Shown: positions 7,501 to 12,903 of the stretch, piece by piece | Position numbering within the stretch: the first letter of the stretch is position 1 | How the letters are laid out: every line of letters begins with the position of its first letter | Source of the DNA: Enterocloster asparagiformis | GTDB taxonomy: Bacteria; Bacillota; Clostridia; Lachnospirales; Lachnospiraceae | Assembly: GCA_018380885.1 (NCBI GenBank) | Contig: JAGZSY010000068.1 | Location: 1-12,903 of the forward strand | Length of the DNA: 12,903 nucleotides | Direction: 5' to 3' | The notes under the pieces: model-generated | What the model saw: the letters and a program-made list of their open reading frames with translations, nothing else | Databases searched by the model: none | Told to the model about the DNA's origin: nothing | Program-made: the position numbers and the translations under genes

Positions 7501-7791
7501 GACGGCTATTGGGCTGCGGAGTATATCAAGGACGCCGCCATCCACGGCTGGGTGGAGGGCTACGGCGACGGCACCTTCCGGGCAGATGACCCCATCGACC
7601 GGGCGGAAGTCGTCACCATCGTCAACCGTCTGCTGGGCCGCGAGGCCGACGAGGACTACATCGCGGACAACCGCCGCCAGCTGGTGATGTTCCCCGACGT
7701 GTCCTCCCGTCACTGGGCCTACTACCAGGTGCTGGAGGCCGCCAACGCCCACACCGCCATCCTTACCGACCCCGAAACCTGGGACAAGTGA
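4522..7791 (+). CDS. Large secreted Cys-rich protein with CxxC repeats and C-terminal SLH domains
   Basis: The start is TTG at 4522, with AAGGAGG (4506-4512) 9 bases upstream; it gives 1089 residues. Residues 1-33 form a signal peptide: basic MKSKTTRHGLKR, hydrophobic TALLLAVVLCVG, and SAFA before AQED as the cleavage site. The N-terminal part (about 34-320) has four CxxC pairs (CCEC, CQTC, CAFC, CADC). Residues 335-361 carry 10 Cys with many Asp. Residues 365-660 hold about eight repeats of the form H-x(n)-ATC-x(3)-GY-x-x-Y-x-C-x-x-CG, the sixth shortened. Two related beta-rich repeats of about 85 residues follow (about 680-770 and 784-865), each ending near GG(Q/K)LTVP. SLH domains occupy about 875-1080, the first lacking its N-terminal part. 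SLH domains bind pyruvylated cell-wall polymers, so the protein should sit on the cell surface. It is probably cargo of the element; metal or redox binding is inference. Confidence 0.85.
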   Translation: MKSKTTRHGLKRMTALLLAVVLCVGMVPSAFAAQEDNYHDPAEHWIEALNRTNELDANSVVTIETFTCCECGQATSFQVFRVPEYTRNGETALTRNVKYSDGTCLDGESKGDLLDGTPGQDAYYTGYHWTKAVCQTCGTFNTNMGATSYACGKNVYWLYDCAADFFEELPEEVTVEQVDSEYHRVITTSGEYCAFCYGTFKEENSTLERHAMESSIRPELAHDRFVEMDACADCGYAETAYTVAKAVIADYFGVVDGQPHTVTVSDLSEAGVTTAIRYGHSADACTLTSAPNYTEAGDYPVYYEITYTYHDTDMVEDGVAFVHLRDETTAEDGSCTCGCDNPDCGCQDPDCDGCCCDDKGCGENHNWTLLDSTPATCLTLGYDRYLCVDCGMIEKRDYEAALGHAYQSVVVRDATCEVPGKTIDICERCGNVKETNLPQTEHEFSTTVIPATCTSPGYTLRECTVCGERHIEDITSALPHNYVSKVTPATCEGGGRTLHICEGCGSSFITDYTDPLGHSWDEGKEITDSTCTGEGMTEYTCIRCGATRLEGDEAAGHIPGDPATCTDPQLCTRCGAVIENALGHDYETVVTEPTCTEMGYTTYTCTRCGDAYKGDYTEAAGHKPGDWIIDKEPTTDSEGSKHKECEVCGETLETEEIEKIYNQATTDSKGEAVVGGYLVIVTDTDTKDPVANATVTLHADDTLSIRLPNSRLLDYADQTTITVQLVKDKSPVEDMFIAVTDKHDNYCAGNTGSNGQLTVPGTTGTTNEDGDATVGWEDEDGDRWTLTVTVEDYETGRPIEGAEVSIGKGGNITVTLPDGTDMDEDNRITVTVTDNERDPQEGVTVIVKGDLGQSERGETDEGGKLTVPAVTDTEYHGAYIVGYTDGTFGPERSMSRSEAAAIFARLLSDKLDEHIPSGANVKFTDVDPEAWYAGYVEYLTGYGVAVGYNDRTYRGDQAITRAEFTAMAARFFDVYGDGDEEIMEQYEGFDDVSDGYWAAEYIKDAAIHGWVEGYGDGTFRADDPIDRAEVVTIVNRLLGREADEDYIADNRRQLVMFPDVSSRHWAYYQVLEAANAHTAILTDPETWDK

Positions 7792-7803
7792 TCCACCCGC
7801 TGT

Positions 7804-7836
7804 GCCGCGGCCCCGCTGTGGGCCGCGGCGCTTTTA
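7804..7836 (+). terminator. Intrinsic terminator after the SLH gene
   Basis: GCCGCGGCCC (7804-7813) pairs perfectly with GGGCCGCGGC (7820-7829) around CGCTGT, and GCTTTTAT follows. The 10-bp GC stem followed by a T run, 12 bases after the stop codon, is a classic rho-independent terminator. It separates the SLH gene from the SSB operon. Confidence 0.88.
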
Positions 7837-7884
7837 TCCCACAATTCACTCTACATTAAATAATAAAGAAGGAGAAATGCACCT
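7837..7884 (+). promoter_or_regulatory. AT-rich leader of the SSB operon
   Basis: After the terminator the DNA becomes AT-rich (CTACATTAAATAATAAAG), unlike its GC-rich surroundings. AAGGAG (7869-7874) lies 10 bases before the SSB ATG. A promoter for the downstream operon probably lies here, with TACATT (7852-7857) as a possible -10, but no clear -35 is visible. Confidence 0.35.
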
Positions 7885-8259
7885 ATGCTGAAAATCGTAG
7901 CAATCGGAAACCTGACCAACGACGTGGAGCTGAAGATCCATGAGGCCACCGGAAAGCCCTATGCCATCCTGCGGATCGCCTCGGACCGCCGCTACCGGGA
8001 CAAGGAGGGCAACCGCCTGACGGATTTCATCTCCATCAAGGTCCGCGGCCCGCTGGCGGAACGCTGCGCGGAGTTTGCCTGGAAGGGCTGCAAGCTGGCC
8101 GCCTCCGGCGACTTTGAAACCATCACTTTCGCGGACGAGCCGGAGCGTCAGCCCGGTTTCCTCATCAAAGCCACGGAGGTGGAGTTCCTGTCTCCCCGCC
8201 GGGTGGAGGAAAACGCCGCGTCCATGCCTGCGGACGGCATGGATGAGGCCGCAGCCTGA
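7885..8259 (+). CDS. ssb: Single-stranded DNA-binding protein
   Basis: The protein has 124 residues. The N-terminal MLKIVAIGNLTNDVELK, the central YAILRIASDRRYRDKEGNR and DFISIKVRGPLAERCAEFAW are the typical OB-fold pattern of bacterial SSB proteins, followed by a strand pair and the ATEVEFLS end of the fold (to about 105). SSB protects single-stranded DNA and recruits partners during replication, repair and conjugation. The usual acidic C-terminal tip (DDDIPF-like), which recruits partner proteins, is missing; the chain ends in DGMDEAAA. An element-encoded SSB of this form may bind DNA without recruiting host repair proteins. The ribosome binding site AAGGAG is good. It is the first gene of the downstream operon, and its stop codon lies 5 bases before the ParB-like gene. 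Confidence 0.93.
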   Translation: MLKIVAIGNLTNDVELKIHEATGKPYAILRIASDRRYRDKEGNRLTDFISIKVRGPLAERCAEFAWKGCKLAASGDFETITFADEPERQPGFLIKATEVEFLSPRRVEENAASMPADGMDEAAA

Positions 8260-8264
8260 GCGCC

Positions 8265-9182
8265 ATGCGGAATACAGGCATTGAATACACCAGTGCGGAA
8301 CGCACCCCCACCATCCTGCCGGAACTGGCGGAGCTGCTCCCCCCTCTCAGCGGGGAGCAGCTTGCCGCGCTGGAGAAGGACATCCTGCAAAACGGCTGCT
8401 ATGCGCCCATTATCGTCAATGAGGACCTGGTCATCGTAGACGGCCACAACCGCCAGCAGATCTGCACCCGGCACAGCCTGCCCTATAAGATGGCGGTGTT
8501 TGCCTTTGACGATCTGCTGGAGGCCAAGCAGTGGGCGCTGGACACCCAGAAGGGCCGCCGCAACCTGGACAAATGGGAGTTGGGCAAGATCGCCCTGAAA
8601 CTGCGGCCGGAGATCGAGGCCAGGGCAAAGGCCAACCAGCAGGCGTACCACGGGAACCAGTATGAGAGTGGACCTTCGGCAACATTGCCGGAAGTCCACT
8701 CCGCCCCTGTGGACACCCGCAAAGAGTTGGCCGCCTCTGTCGGCCTTGGGGAGCGCACGATGGGCAAGGTGATGCAGATCGACGAACACGCCCCCGCCGC
8801 CGTGAAGGAAGCCCTGGACAAAAAAGAACTGTCCATCAACCAGGGGTATCAGATCACCCGGCAGATACAGGATCTGCCGGAGGACGAGCAGGGGCAGGCG
8901 GCATTGGAGCTGGTGGAGCTGGAAAAAGCGAAAAAGGAGATTCGGGAGAAGGACGCCGAAATCGACCGCCAGAGCAAGATCGCCGGCGTGTTCTGCAAGG
9001 CTTATGAAAAGGCCGTTCTGCTGACGCCCACAGAGGAAAATGTGCGGATCTGGGTCAAATGCACCCGCATGACCAGGGAGGAAATGGAGGACACCATCAG
9101 GGAGTCCCGTGAACTGGCCGGCGTGTTCACTGCCATTGCCGGCCTCGTGGAACGCCTCCTGCCGGAGAGGGGGACGCTATGA
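8265..9182 (+). CDS. ParB/Srx-fold DNA-binding protein (ParB-like)
   Basis: The protein has 305 residues. Residues 28-85 match the ParB N-terminal domain: LSGEQLAALEKDILQNGCYA, then DLVIVDGHNRQQICTRHSLP. The signature here is DGHNR (59-63) instead of the GERRxxA motif that binds CTP in chromosomal ParB, so CTP-dependent sliding is not assured. A helix-turn-helix follows (about 153-200, TRKELAASVGLGERTMGKVM), and then a charged helical segment (205-240) that may form a coiled coil. The role could be partition, or regulation of the element. No ParA ATPase is visible in the window, and the ParM/ParR pair lies in the same operon. The ATG lies 5 bases after the SSB stop with a weak ribosome binding site, so translational coupling is likely. 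It overlaps the next gene by ATGA. Confidence 0.8.
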   Translation: MRNTGIEYTSAERTPTILPELAELLPPLSGEQLAALEKDILQNGCYAPIIVNEDLVIVDGHNRQQICTRHSLPYKMAVFAFDDLLEAKQWALDTQKGRRNLDKWELGKIALKLRPEIEARAKANQQAYHGNQYESGPSATLPEVHSAPVDTRKELAASVGLGERTMGKVMQIDEHAPAAVKEALDKKELSINQGYQITRQIQDLPEDEQGQAALELVELEKAKKEIREKDAEIDRQSKIAGVFCKAYEKAVLLTPTEENVRIWVKCTRMTREEMEDTIRESRELAGVFTAIAGLVERLLPERGTL

Positions 9183-9913
9183 ATGAGATGAGTGTGCGGG
9201 AGTGGCAGAAACGCTTCCGTGCAGGGGACTTCAGCAGCCGGGATCGTGCTGTGCAGTGCGAGGCCGGCTGGTATGACTGGTTTTGCCGGGACGACGCCCT
9301 GGCCGGACGCCTGAAAAAAATCTCCGGCGTTGTGCTGGGGATCACGGATCCCTTCATTCTGGACAACTACTATGTGTGGTTCAAGAACAACTGCCCGCTG
9401 GATGGGCCGCTCTATGACGACGTCCGGTTTGAGCCTCTCACCGGGGAGCGCGACGGGAAATACTTTGTCGTTTCTTTGGACAGCCCTCATGAGCGTATGA
9501 AGTGGGCGCTCGTTACAGAGCGGTATGGCTATGACGCGCCGGAATTTGAATGCGGCAATGTCCGTGACATGGTGAAATACATCAATGCCATCGCGCCGGA
9601 GCTGGCGCAGGGGATCCAGCCTCGCTTCGTGCTGGAGAAAGCGGCTGTGGGCGAATATGTCCGGCAGCACGAGGGGAAAAGCAGCTACAGCATCCGGCGG
9701 GCGGGGGAGCACCTGTTCGCCTACCAGTCCCCCCGTGACTGGAAGTACCGGACGGTTGCGGTTTCGGACTCTCCGGAGCATGTCCCCCAGGGCTTTCCTG
9801 CAGAACTTGCAGAACATCACTGCATGCTCTATGTTTTCCCAAGCGAGGCGCCCGCCCTGGACAGGGCCGACGTGGTGCAGCGCGCACAGCGCAGGAAGGA
9901 GCAGACGCGATGA
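9179..9913 (+). CDS. Conserved protein of unknown function
   Basis: This 244-residue protein begins MNEMSVREWQKRFRAGDFSS, then a Trp/Tyr-rich segment (AGWYDWFCRDDALAGRLKKI) and GITDPFILDNYYVWFKNNCP. It is soluble, with no signal peptide or membrane segment, and has a basic C-terminal end (RAQRRKEQTR). I recall similar uncharacterised proteins next to ParB-like genes on clostridial conjugative elements, but no domain with a known function is visible. The start is fixed by the ATGA overlap with the ParB-like gene, and the stop overlaps the next gene in the same way, so it is translated as part of this operon. Confidence 0.7.
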   Translation: MNEMSVREWQKRFRAGDFSSRDRAVQCEAGWYDWFCRDDALAGRLKKISGVVLGITDPFILDNYYVWFKNNCPLDGPLYDDVRFEPLTGERDGKYFVVSLDSPHERMKWALVTERYGYDAPEFECGNVRDMVKYINAIAPELAQGIQPRFVLEKAAVGEYVRQHEGKSSYSIRRAGEHLFAYQSPRDWKYRTVAVSDSPEHVPQGFPAELAEHHCMLYVFPSEAPALDRADVVQRAQRRKEQTR

Positions 9914-10314
9914 CCAGGAGATCCCACGGCCGCCCCGCGCTGCCACCCAAAGCCAAAACTGAGATCCTGGAGGTGCTGTTTGCCAACATGGAGATCAGCG
10001 GCGATGAGATCGCGGCCATTTTGAAAAAGCACCATGTCTCCTGCGACGCCGACGTCCTGCAGGACCGCTACCGCAGGCAGCTGGGCCAGCGCCTCATGGC
10101 CAGCCTCCGGGACGCCTCCGGTGAGCGCGAGGTCCTGTCCAACGGGCGGGGCCGGTATGTTGTGCTGGAGTGCTGCCGGGACCGCCAGCAGCTCGCGGCC
10201 ATCCGTCGCCGCATCCAAAATCAGGCGCATGGCCTGAACGCCTCCGCCGGCAAGGTGAGATCCCGCATCGCCGTGCTGGACCGCCTGATCGCCCGGCTCA
10301 GAAAGGCGGCGTGA
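9910..10314 (+). CDS. Small basic protein of unknown function
   Basis: The protein has 134 residues and starts with the ATGA overlap at 9910. It is rich in Arg and Lys, with MTRRSHGRPALPPKAKTEIL at the N-terminus and a helical C-terminal part ending in DRLIARLRKAA. The segment SGDEIAAILKKHHVSCDADV, followed by LQDRYRRQLGQRLM, could be a helix-turn-helix, so nucleic-acid binding is plausible. I do not recognise the family. The stop codon TGA is separated from the next ATG by a single base. Confidence 0.6.
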   Translation: MTRRSHGRPALPPKAKTEILEVLFANMEISGDEIAAILKKHHVSCDADVLQDRYRRQLGQRLMASLRDASGEREVLSNGRGRYVVLECCRDRQQLAAIRRRIQNQAHGLNASAGKVRSRIAVLDRLIARLRKAA

Positions 10315-10315
10315 C

Positions 10316-10978
10316 ATGAAAGTCAGGGACCTGATCGCCGCGGTTCGGGACTACCCCGCTCTGCGGCAGGCGTTGGAGGAATCCAACGCCGAATTGGACC
10401 TCAGCCGAATGGAATGCGCGCAGCTCCAGAGCAAGATCAATGAACTGGAACCGCTCATTGATGAATACTACCAGGAGAGCTGCAGTAAGGAATATGCCGC
10501 TAATCAGGAGCGCCAGATAGTGGAAACGCTGAAGAAAGCCTTTGCGTCCTTTTATCCGGCCCTGGACAGTACGGAGCAGCTCCGGCGGTTCTACGACACC
10601 ATTGCCCCGGATTTTGATGAGGGCGGTTTCCGCCTCTACGACGCCGCCCTGGCGATCTCCGGCTATCCCAACATTCCCGGCGAGTTCCCCTATGAGGACA
10701 ACCGCGGTGTTTTTGACTATGCTGACGGACACCAGCTCCTGCAGTACTTGACCGCCCTGCGGTTCCACGCCGTCCGGTGGGAGGTCGTGCCCGGCACGAC
10801 TTGTGAAAAGGCTGTCCTGCTGGATGTGGATACCGCTGCCCCGGAATACCGGGCCTTTGAAAAGCAGCTCTATACGCGGGTACTGCATGACCTGGGCTTT
10901 CAGGACCTTCTGCCCCAGAAGCAGGAGCGTCAGACGGGCAAACAAAAAGAAAAATGGAAGGAAGGTGCTGAGCGATAG
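10316..10978 (+). CDS. Protein of unknown function with N-terminal coiled coil
   Basis: The protein has 220 residues and starts 1 base after the preceding stop codon. Residues about 15-60 (LRQALEESNAELDLSRMECA, then QLQSKINELEPLIDEYY) have the heptad pattern of a short coiled coil. The central part is a globular domain with YDAALAISGYPNIPGEFPYE and a Phe/Tyr-rich core, and the C-terminal tail is very basic (KQERQTGKQKEKWKEGAER). I see no known catalytic motif. It belongs to the same operon as the partition genes. Its TAG stop overlaps a possible ATA start of the next gene (ATAG at 10975-10978). Confidence 0.6.
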   Translation: MKVRDLIAAVRDYPALRQALEESNAELDLSRMECAQLQSKINELEPLIDEYYQESCSKEYAANQERQIVETLKKAFASFYPALDSTEQLRRFYDTIAPDFDEGGFRLYDAALAISGYPNIPGEFPYEDNRGVFDYADGHQLLQYLTALRFHAVRWEVVPGTTCEKAVLLDVDTAAPEYRAFEKQLYTRVLHDLGFQDLLPQKQERQTGKQKEKWKEGAER

Positions 10979-10998
10979 AACAGAAACCTGACAATGGG

Positions 10999-11655
10999 AT
11001 GAGCAAGGATACCTTCTGGGCGCTGATTCAGGAGGCGAAAACCGCCTGCGGTCAGGATATGGACGCCATAACGGAGCATCTGCGGGACGGCCTTTTGATA
11101 ATGGGGACCGGGGCCGCGCGGCAATTTCACAATATATTTCAGGCTTACATGGACTTGGCAGAGCCGTTCGGCCTATGGGATGCGGCCAGTATCATCAAGG
11201 AAAACGGCTGCACGCTGGAGGGATTCATTGATTTCCGGGCTTGGCTGATCGCCCAGGGCAAAGCGGTATACCTGAACGCGCTGCGGGATCCGGACACGCT
11301 GGCGGATGTGGAACCATATGGAGATTGCAGCTTCGAGAGCATCGCCTATGTTGGCAACGACGTGTACCACAACTTGACCGGGCAAGATGCCTATGGCGAT
11401 CTCGATACTGCCGGGTATCTGAAACTGCGAGATGAACTCCAAAGCGAGGTTGTATATCGGGACGGTATCCACGTCCCCAGCGGTCCGCGGGCCTTCCCCA
11501 AGATGATGCCAAGGCTTTGCGCCAAATACGGCGGCACAGAGCGATTCGATGTGGATCCCTGTGTCTGGAATTTTTCCCTGTACGGTTTCTGCCTTCCGCT
11601 GGAGTGGGCAAAGCATCAGCGGGAGAAACCGGAGAAAGGTGGTGACACCCGATAA
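10999..11655 (+). CDS. DUF4240 family protein
   Basis: From the ATG at 10999 the protein has 218 residues. MSKDTFWALIQEAK, the middle LWDAASIIKENGCTLEGFID and FRAWLIAQGKAVYLNALRDP followed by DTLAD match my recollection of DUF4240, an uncharacterised family. The ATG has no visible ribosome binding site. A better-placed site (AAGGAAGGTG, 10958-10967) points to an in-frame ATA at 10975, which would add IEQKPDNG and overlap the previous stop codon. The ATG is kept here because the domain starts right after it. Its function on the element is unknown. The TAA stop overlaps the probable ATA start of the ParM gene. Confidence 0.7.
   Translation: MSKDTFWALIQEAKTACGQDMDAITEHLRDGLLIMGTGAARQFHNIFQAYMDLAEPFGLWDAASIIKENGCTLEGFIDFRAWLIAQGKAVYLNALRDPDTLADVEPYGDCSFESIAYVGNDVYHNLTGQDAYGDLDTAGYLKLRDELQSEVVYRDGIHVPSGPRAFPKMMPRLCAKYGGTERFDVDPCVWNFSLYGFCLPLEWAKHQREKPEKGGDTR
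11635..11654 (+). promoter_or_regulatory. Ribosome binding site that points to an ATA start for the ParM gene
   Basis: AAAGGTGGTGA (11635-11645) resembles a Shine-Dalgarno sequence and lies 6 bases before ATA at 11652. That frame opens only 6 bases upstream of the ATA, after an in-frame TGA. The next usable start is GTG at 11676, 30 bases past the site and inside the first conserved motif. Confidence 0.5.
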
Positions 11656-12581
11656 AAGATTCCATCACCATCGGCGTGGACCACGGCTACGCGGCCATGA
11701 AAACTGTCCACGGTTCCTTCCCCTCGGGGCTGGTGGCCTATGAGCATGAGCCGTACACCCAGAAGAATGTGCTGGAATACGGCGGAACGTACTATGTGGT
11801 GGGCAGCGGCAGGCAGCCCCTGCAGAAAGACAAGACCCGGACGGAGGACTACTATCTGCTGACCCTGGCGGCCATCGCCAGGGAGATGGACTGCCGCAGC
11901 GCCGAGCGCACTTGCTCCGTTATTTTGGCCGCCGGCCTGCCCCTGACCAGTTTTGGCCGGGACAAGAAGAAGTTCCGCGCCTATCTGCTGCGGGACGGCA
12001 AGCCGGTGTCCTTTCGCTACGAGGGCCGGGACTATGCCGTCACCGTCCGGGATGTGAAACTGTTCCCCCAGGGCTATGCCGCCGTGCTGACACAGACGGA
12101 GCTGCTGGACGAGCCGTCCGTCATAGTGGCGGACATCGGCGGCTGGACGGTGGACCTGATGCGTCTGGACAACCGCCTCCCCAACGCCGCCACCTGCCGC
12201 AGCCTGGAATTAGGCATGATCCGCTGCATCGACGAGATCGGGGAACAGGTGCGGCGCGCCCTGGGCCTTTCCCTGACAGCGGCGCAGATCGAGTGTGTCC
12301 TGCGGGGCGACGTCAGCAGTCTCCCGGACGAGGCAAAAAGCATCATCCATGCCCAGGCGGACCTGTATGTGCAGAACCTGCTCTCCGCTATCACGGAGTG
12401 CGGCCTGGACACCCGCGCCATGCCCGCTATTTTTATGGGAGGCGGAGCGGCGCTCCTGAAACGCCGTGTTTCGGCCACAAACGGCCTGTGCCGGCCCGTG
12501 ATCCTCGATGACGTATCCCTGAACGCCAAGGGCTATGAACGGCTTGTACGGCAGATGTCGGGGAGCGGCGCCCATGCCTGA
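11652..12581 (+). CDS. parM: ParM-like actin-family ATPase, plasmid segregation protein
   Basis: With the ATA start the protein has 309 residues. The phosphate-1 motif IGVDHGYAAMK, the phosphate-2 motif ADIGGWTVDL (from 160) and the adenosine motif MGGGAALLK (from 262) are all visible, as expected for the ParM/StbA/Alp branch of the actin family. ParM forms ATP-driven filaments that push plasmid copies to opposite cell halves, attached through ParR bound to a centromere. Starting at the GTG at 11676 would remove the first beta strand (ITIG) that holds the ATP phosphates, which argues for the upstream ATA. The DUF4240 stop codon TAA overlaps this ATA (ATAA). The ParR-like gene follows with an 8-base overlap, the usual parM-parR order. 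No centromere-like tandem repeats are visible next to it, so that site must lie elsewhere. Confidence 0.85.
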   Translation: MKDSITIGVDHGYAAMKTVHGSFPSGLVAYEHEPYTQKNVLEYGGTYYVVGSGRQPLQKDKTRTEDYYLLTLAAIAREMDCRSAERTCSVILAAGLPLTSFGRDKKKFRAYLLRDGKPVSFRYEGRDYAVTVRDVKLFPQGYAAVLTQTELLDEPSVIVADIGGWTVDLMRLDNRLPNAATCRSLELGMIRCIDEIGEQVRRALGLSLTAAQIECVLRGDVSSLPDEAKSIIHAQADLYVQNLLSAITECGLDTRAMPAIFMGGGAALLKRRVSATNGLCRPVILDDVSLNAKGYERLVRQMSGSGAHA

Positions 12582-12870
12582 GAAGCGACGGCTCAGCCTT
12601 TCCTTCTCCCTGGCCCAGCGGGAGCAGCGGGACGCATGGGAGCGCCTGTCCGCCGTTGCGCCTGGACAGCGTATGGAAGCCGTGTGCAGGATGATTAACG
12701 GCTACATGGAACAGCAGGAACTGCTGGAAGCCGTCCGCAGAACCATCCGGGAGGAACTGACAGGCGTTTCCTTTACAAAGACCACAACGCAGCCGGAGCA
12801 GGCTGGGGCCGTCGATGAGGACGTCCTCGGCTTTCTCCGTGCGCTGCAGGAGGGAGATGATACCATCTGA
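12574..12870 (+). CDS. parR: ParR-like centromere-binding protein
   Basis: The ATG at 12574 is preceded by GGGGAG (12560-12565) at 8 bases and gives 98 residues; an in-frame upstream ATG at 12535 lies inside the ParM gene without such a site. RRLSLSFSLAQREQRDAWER, then a helix with MEAVCRMINGYMEQQ, is a strand-helix-helix pattern compatible with a ribbon-helix-helix DNA-binding domain. The Glu-rich helix EAVRRTIREELTG follows, and the tail (DEDVLGFLRALQEGDDTI) may be the part that contacts ParM. The identification rests mainly on size, fold pattern and its place directly after ParM. The TGA stop overlaps the CTG that probably starts the methyltransferase gene. Confidence 0.75.
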   Translation: MPEKRRLSLSFSLAQREQRDAWERLSAVAPGQRMEAVCRMINGYMEQQELLEAVRRTIREELTGVSFTKTTTQPEQAGAVDEDVLGFLRALQEGDDTI

Positions 12871-12903
12871 TTCGATATTTTGATATGTTCGCCGGGATCG
12901 GCG
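12867..12903 (+). CDS. Cytosine-5 DNA methyltransferase, N-terminal fragment, probable CTG start
   Basis: Only the first 12 codons lie in the window. They read (M)IRYFDMFAGIGG-like up to the edge; FAGIG is motif I of C5 methyltransferases, which binds S-adenosylmethionine. The frame opens at 12861 after an in-frame TGA, and CTG at 12867 is followed by ATT. The first ATG (12885) would remove the beta strand RYFD before motif I, so CTG or ATT is the likelier start. AGGAGG (12848-12853) lies 13 bases upstream of the CTG, a long spacing. CTGA overlaps the ParR stop codon. On mobile elements such enzymes often protect the DNA from host restriction. The rest of the protein is not visible. Confidence 0.7.
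   Translation, partial: MIRYFDMFAGIG

Noticed and set aside
4819..7752. Open frame of 977 codons on the minus strand opposite the SLH gene
   Set aside because: It is a shadow of the GC-rich codon pattern. Its translation is Val/Gly/Ala-rich without recognisable domains, while the + strand has a signal peptide, clear repeats and SLH domains.
11676..11678. GTG at 11676 as the ParM start
   Set aside because: It would cut off the first beta strand before the phosphate-1 loop and lies too far from the ribosome binding site.

Overview
The window looks like part of an integrative conjugative element or large plasmid from a GC-rich gut Firmicute, most likely a clostridial lineage such as Oscillospiraceae. 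This assignment is by recall of protein families; no search was run. The reasons are the high GC content, strong AGGAGG-type ribosome binding sites, S-layer homology (SLH) domains, and a gene set (small sigma factor, DinG-like helicase, ribbon-helix-helix protein, Toprim primase, SSB, ParB-like protein, ParM/ParR, C5 methyltransferase) typical of the replication and maintenance part of clostridial mobile elements. All recognised genes are on the + strand.

Layout. Bases 1-258 hold the C-terminal end of a sigma-70-like factor. Bases 259-658 have no convincing gene but carry several hairpins and a near-perfect palindrome. Bases 659-4456 hold a DNA-processing block: a DinG/XPD-family helicase, a protein with two fused ribbon-helix-helix domains, a small Cys-rich zinc-ribbon protein, and a Toprim/DUF3991 primase-like protein. 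A strong hairpin separates the zinc-ribbon and primase genes. Bases 4522-7791 hold one large gene for a secreted protein with about 47 cysteines in the mature form, a metallothionein-like Cys/Asp tract, eight CxxC repeats, two beta-rich repeats and C-terminal SLH domains. It ends in a perfect 10-bp hairpin terminator.

Bases 7885-12903 form a tightly packed operon: SSB, ParB-like protein, three uncharacterised proteins, a DUF4240 protein, ParM-like actin, ParR-like protein, and the first codons of a cytosine-5 DNA methyltransferase that runs off the edge. Genes overlap by a few bases or are separated by a few, so they are probably co-transcribed and translationally coupled.

How they may work together (inference). 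Helicase, primase and SSB would process single-stranded DNA during replication or transfer. ParM/ParR, and perhaps the ParB-like protein, would keep the element during cell division. The methyltransferase would modify its DNA. The SLH protein would be surface cargo. The most unusual feature is start codons: the best-supported starts of several genes are not ATG, GTG or TTG. They are ACG (primase), ATA (ParM, possibly DUF4240) and CTG (methyltransferase). Three of them overlap the preceding stop codon as ATAA, ATAG or CTGA, in the same way as the common ATGA overlap.
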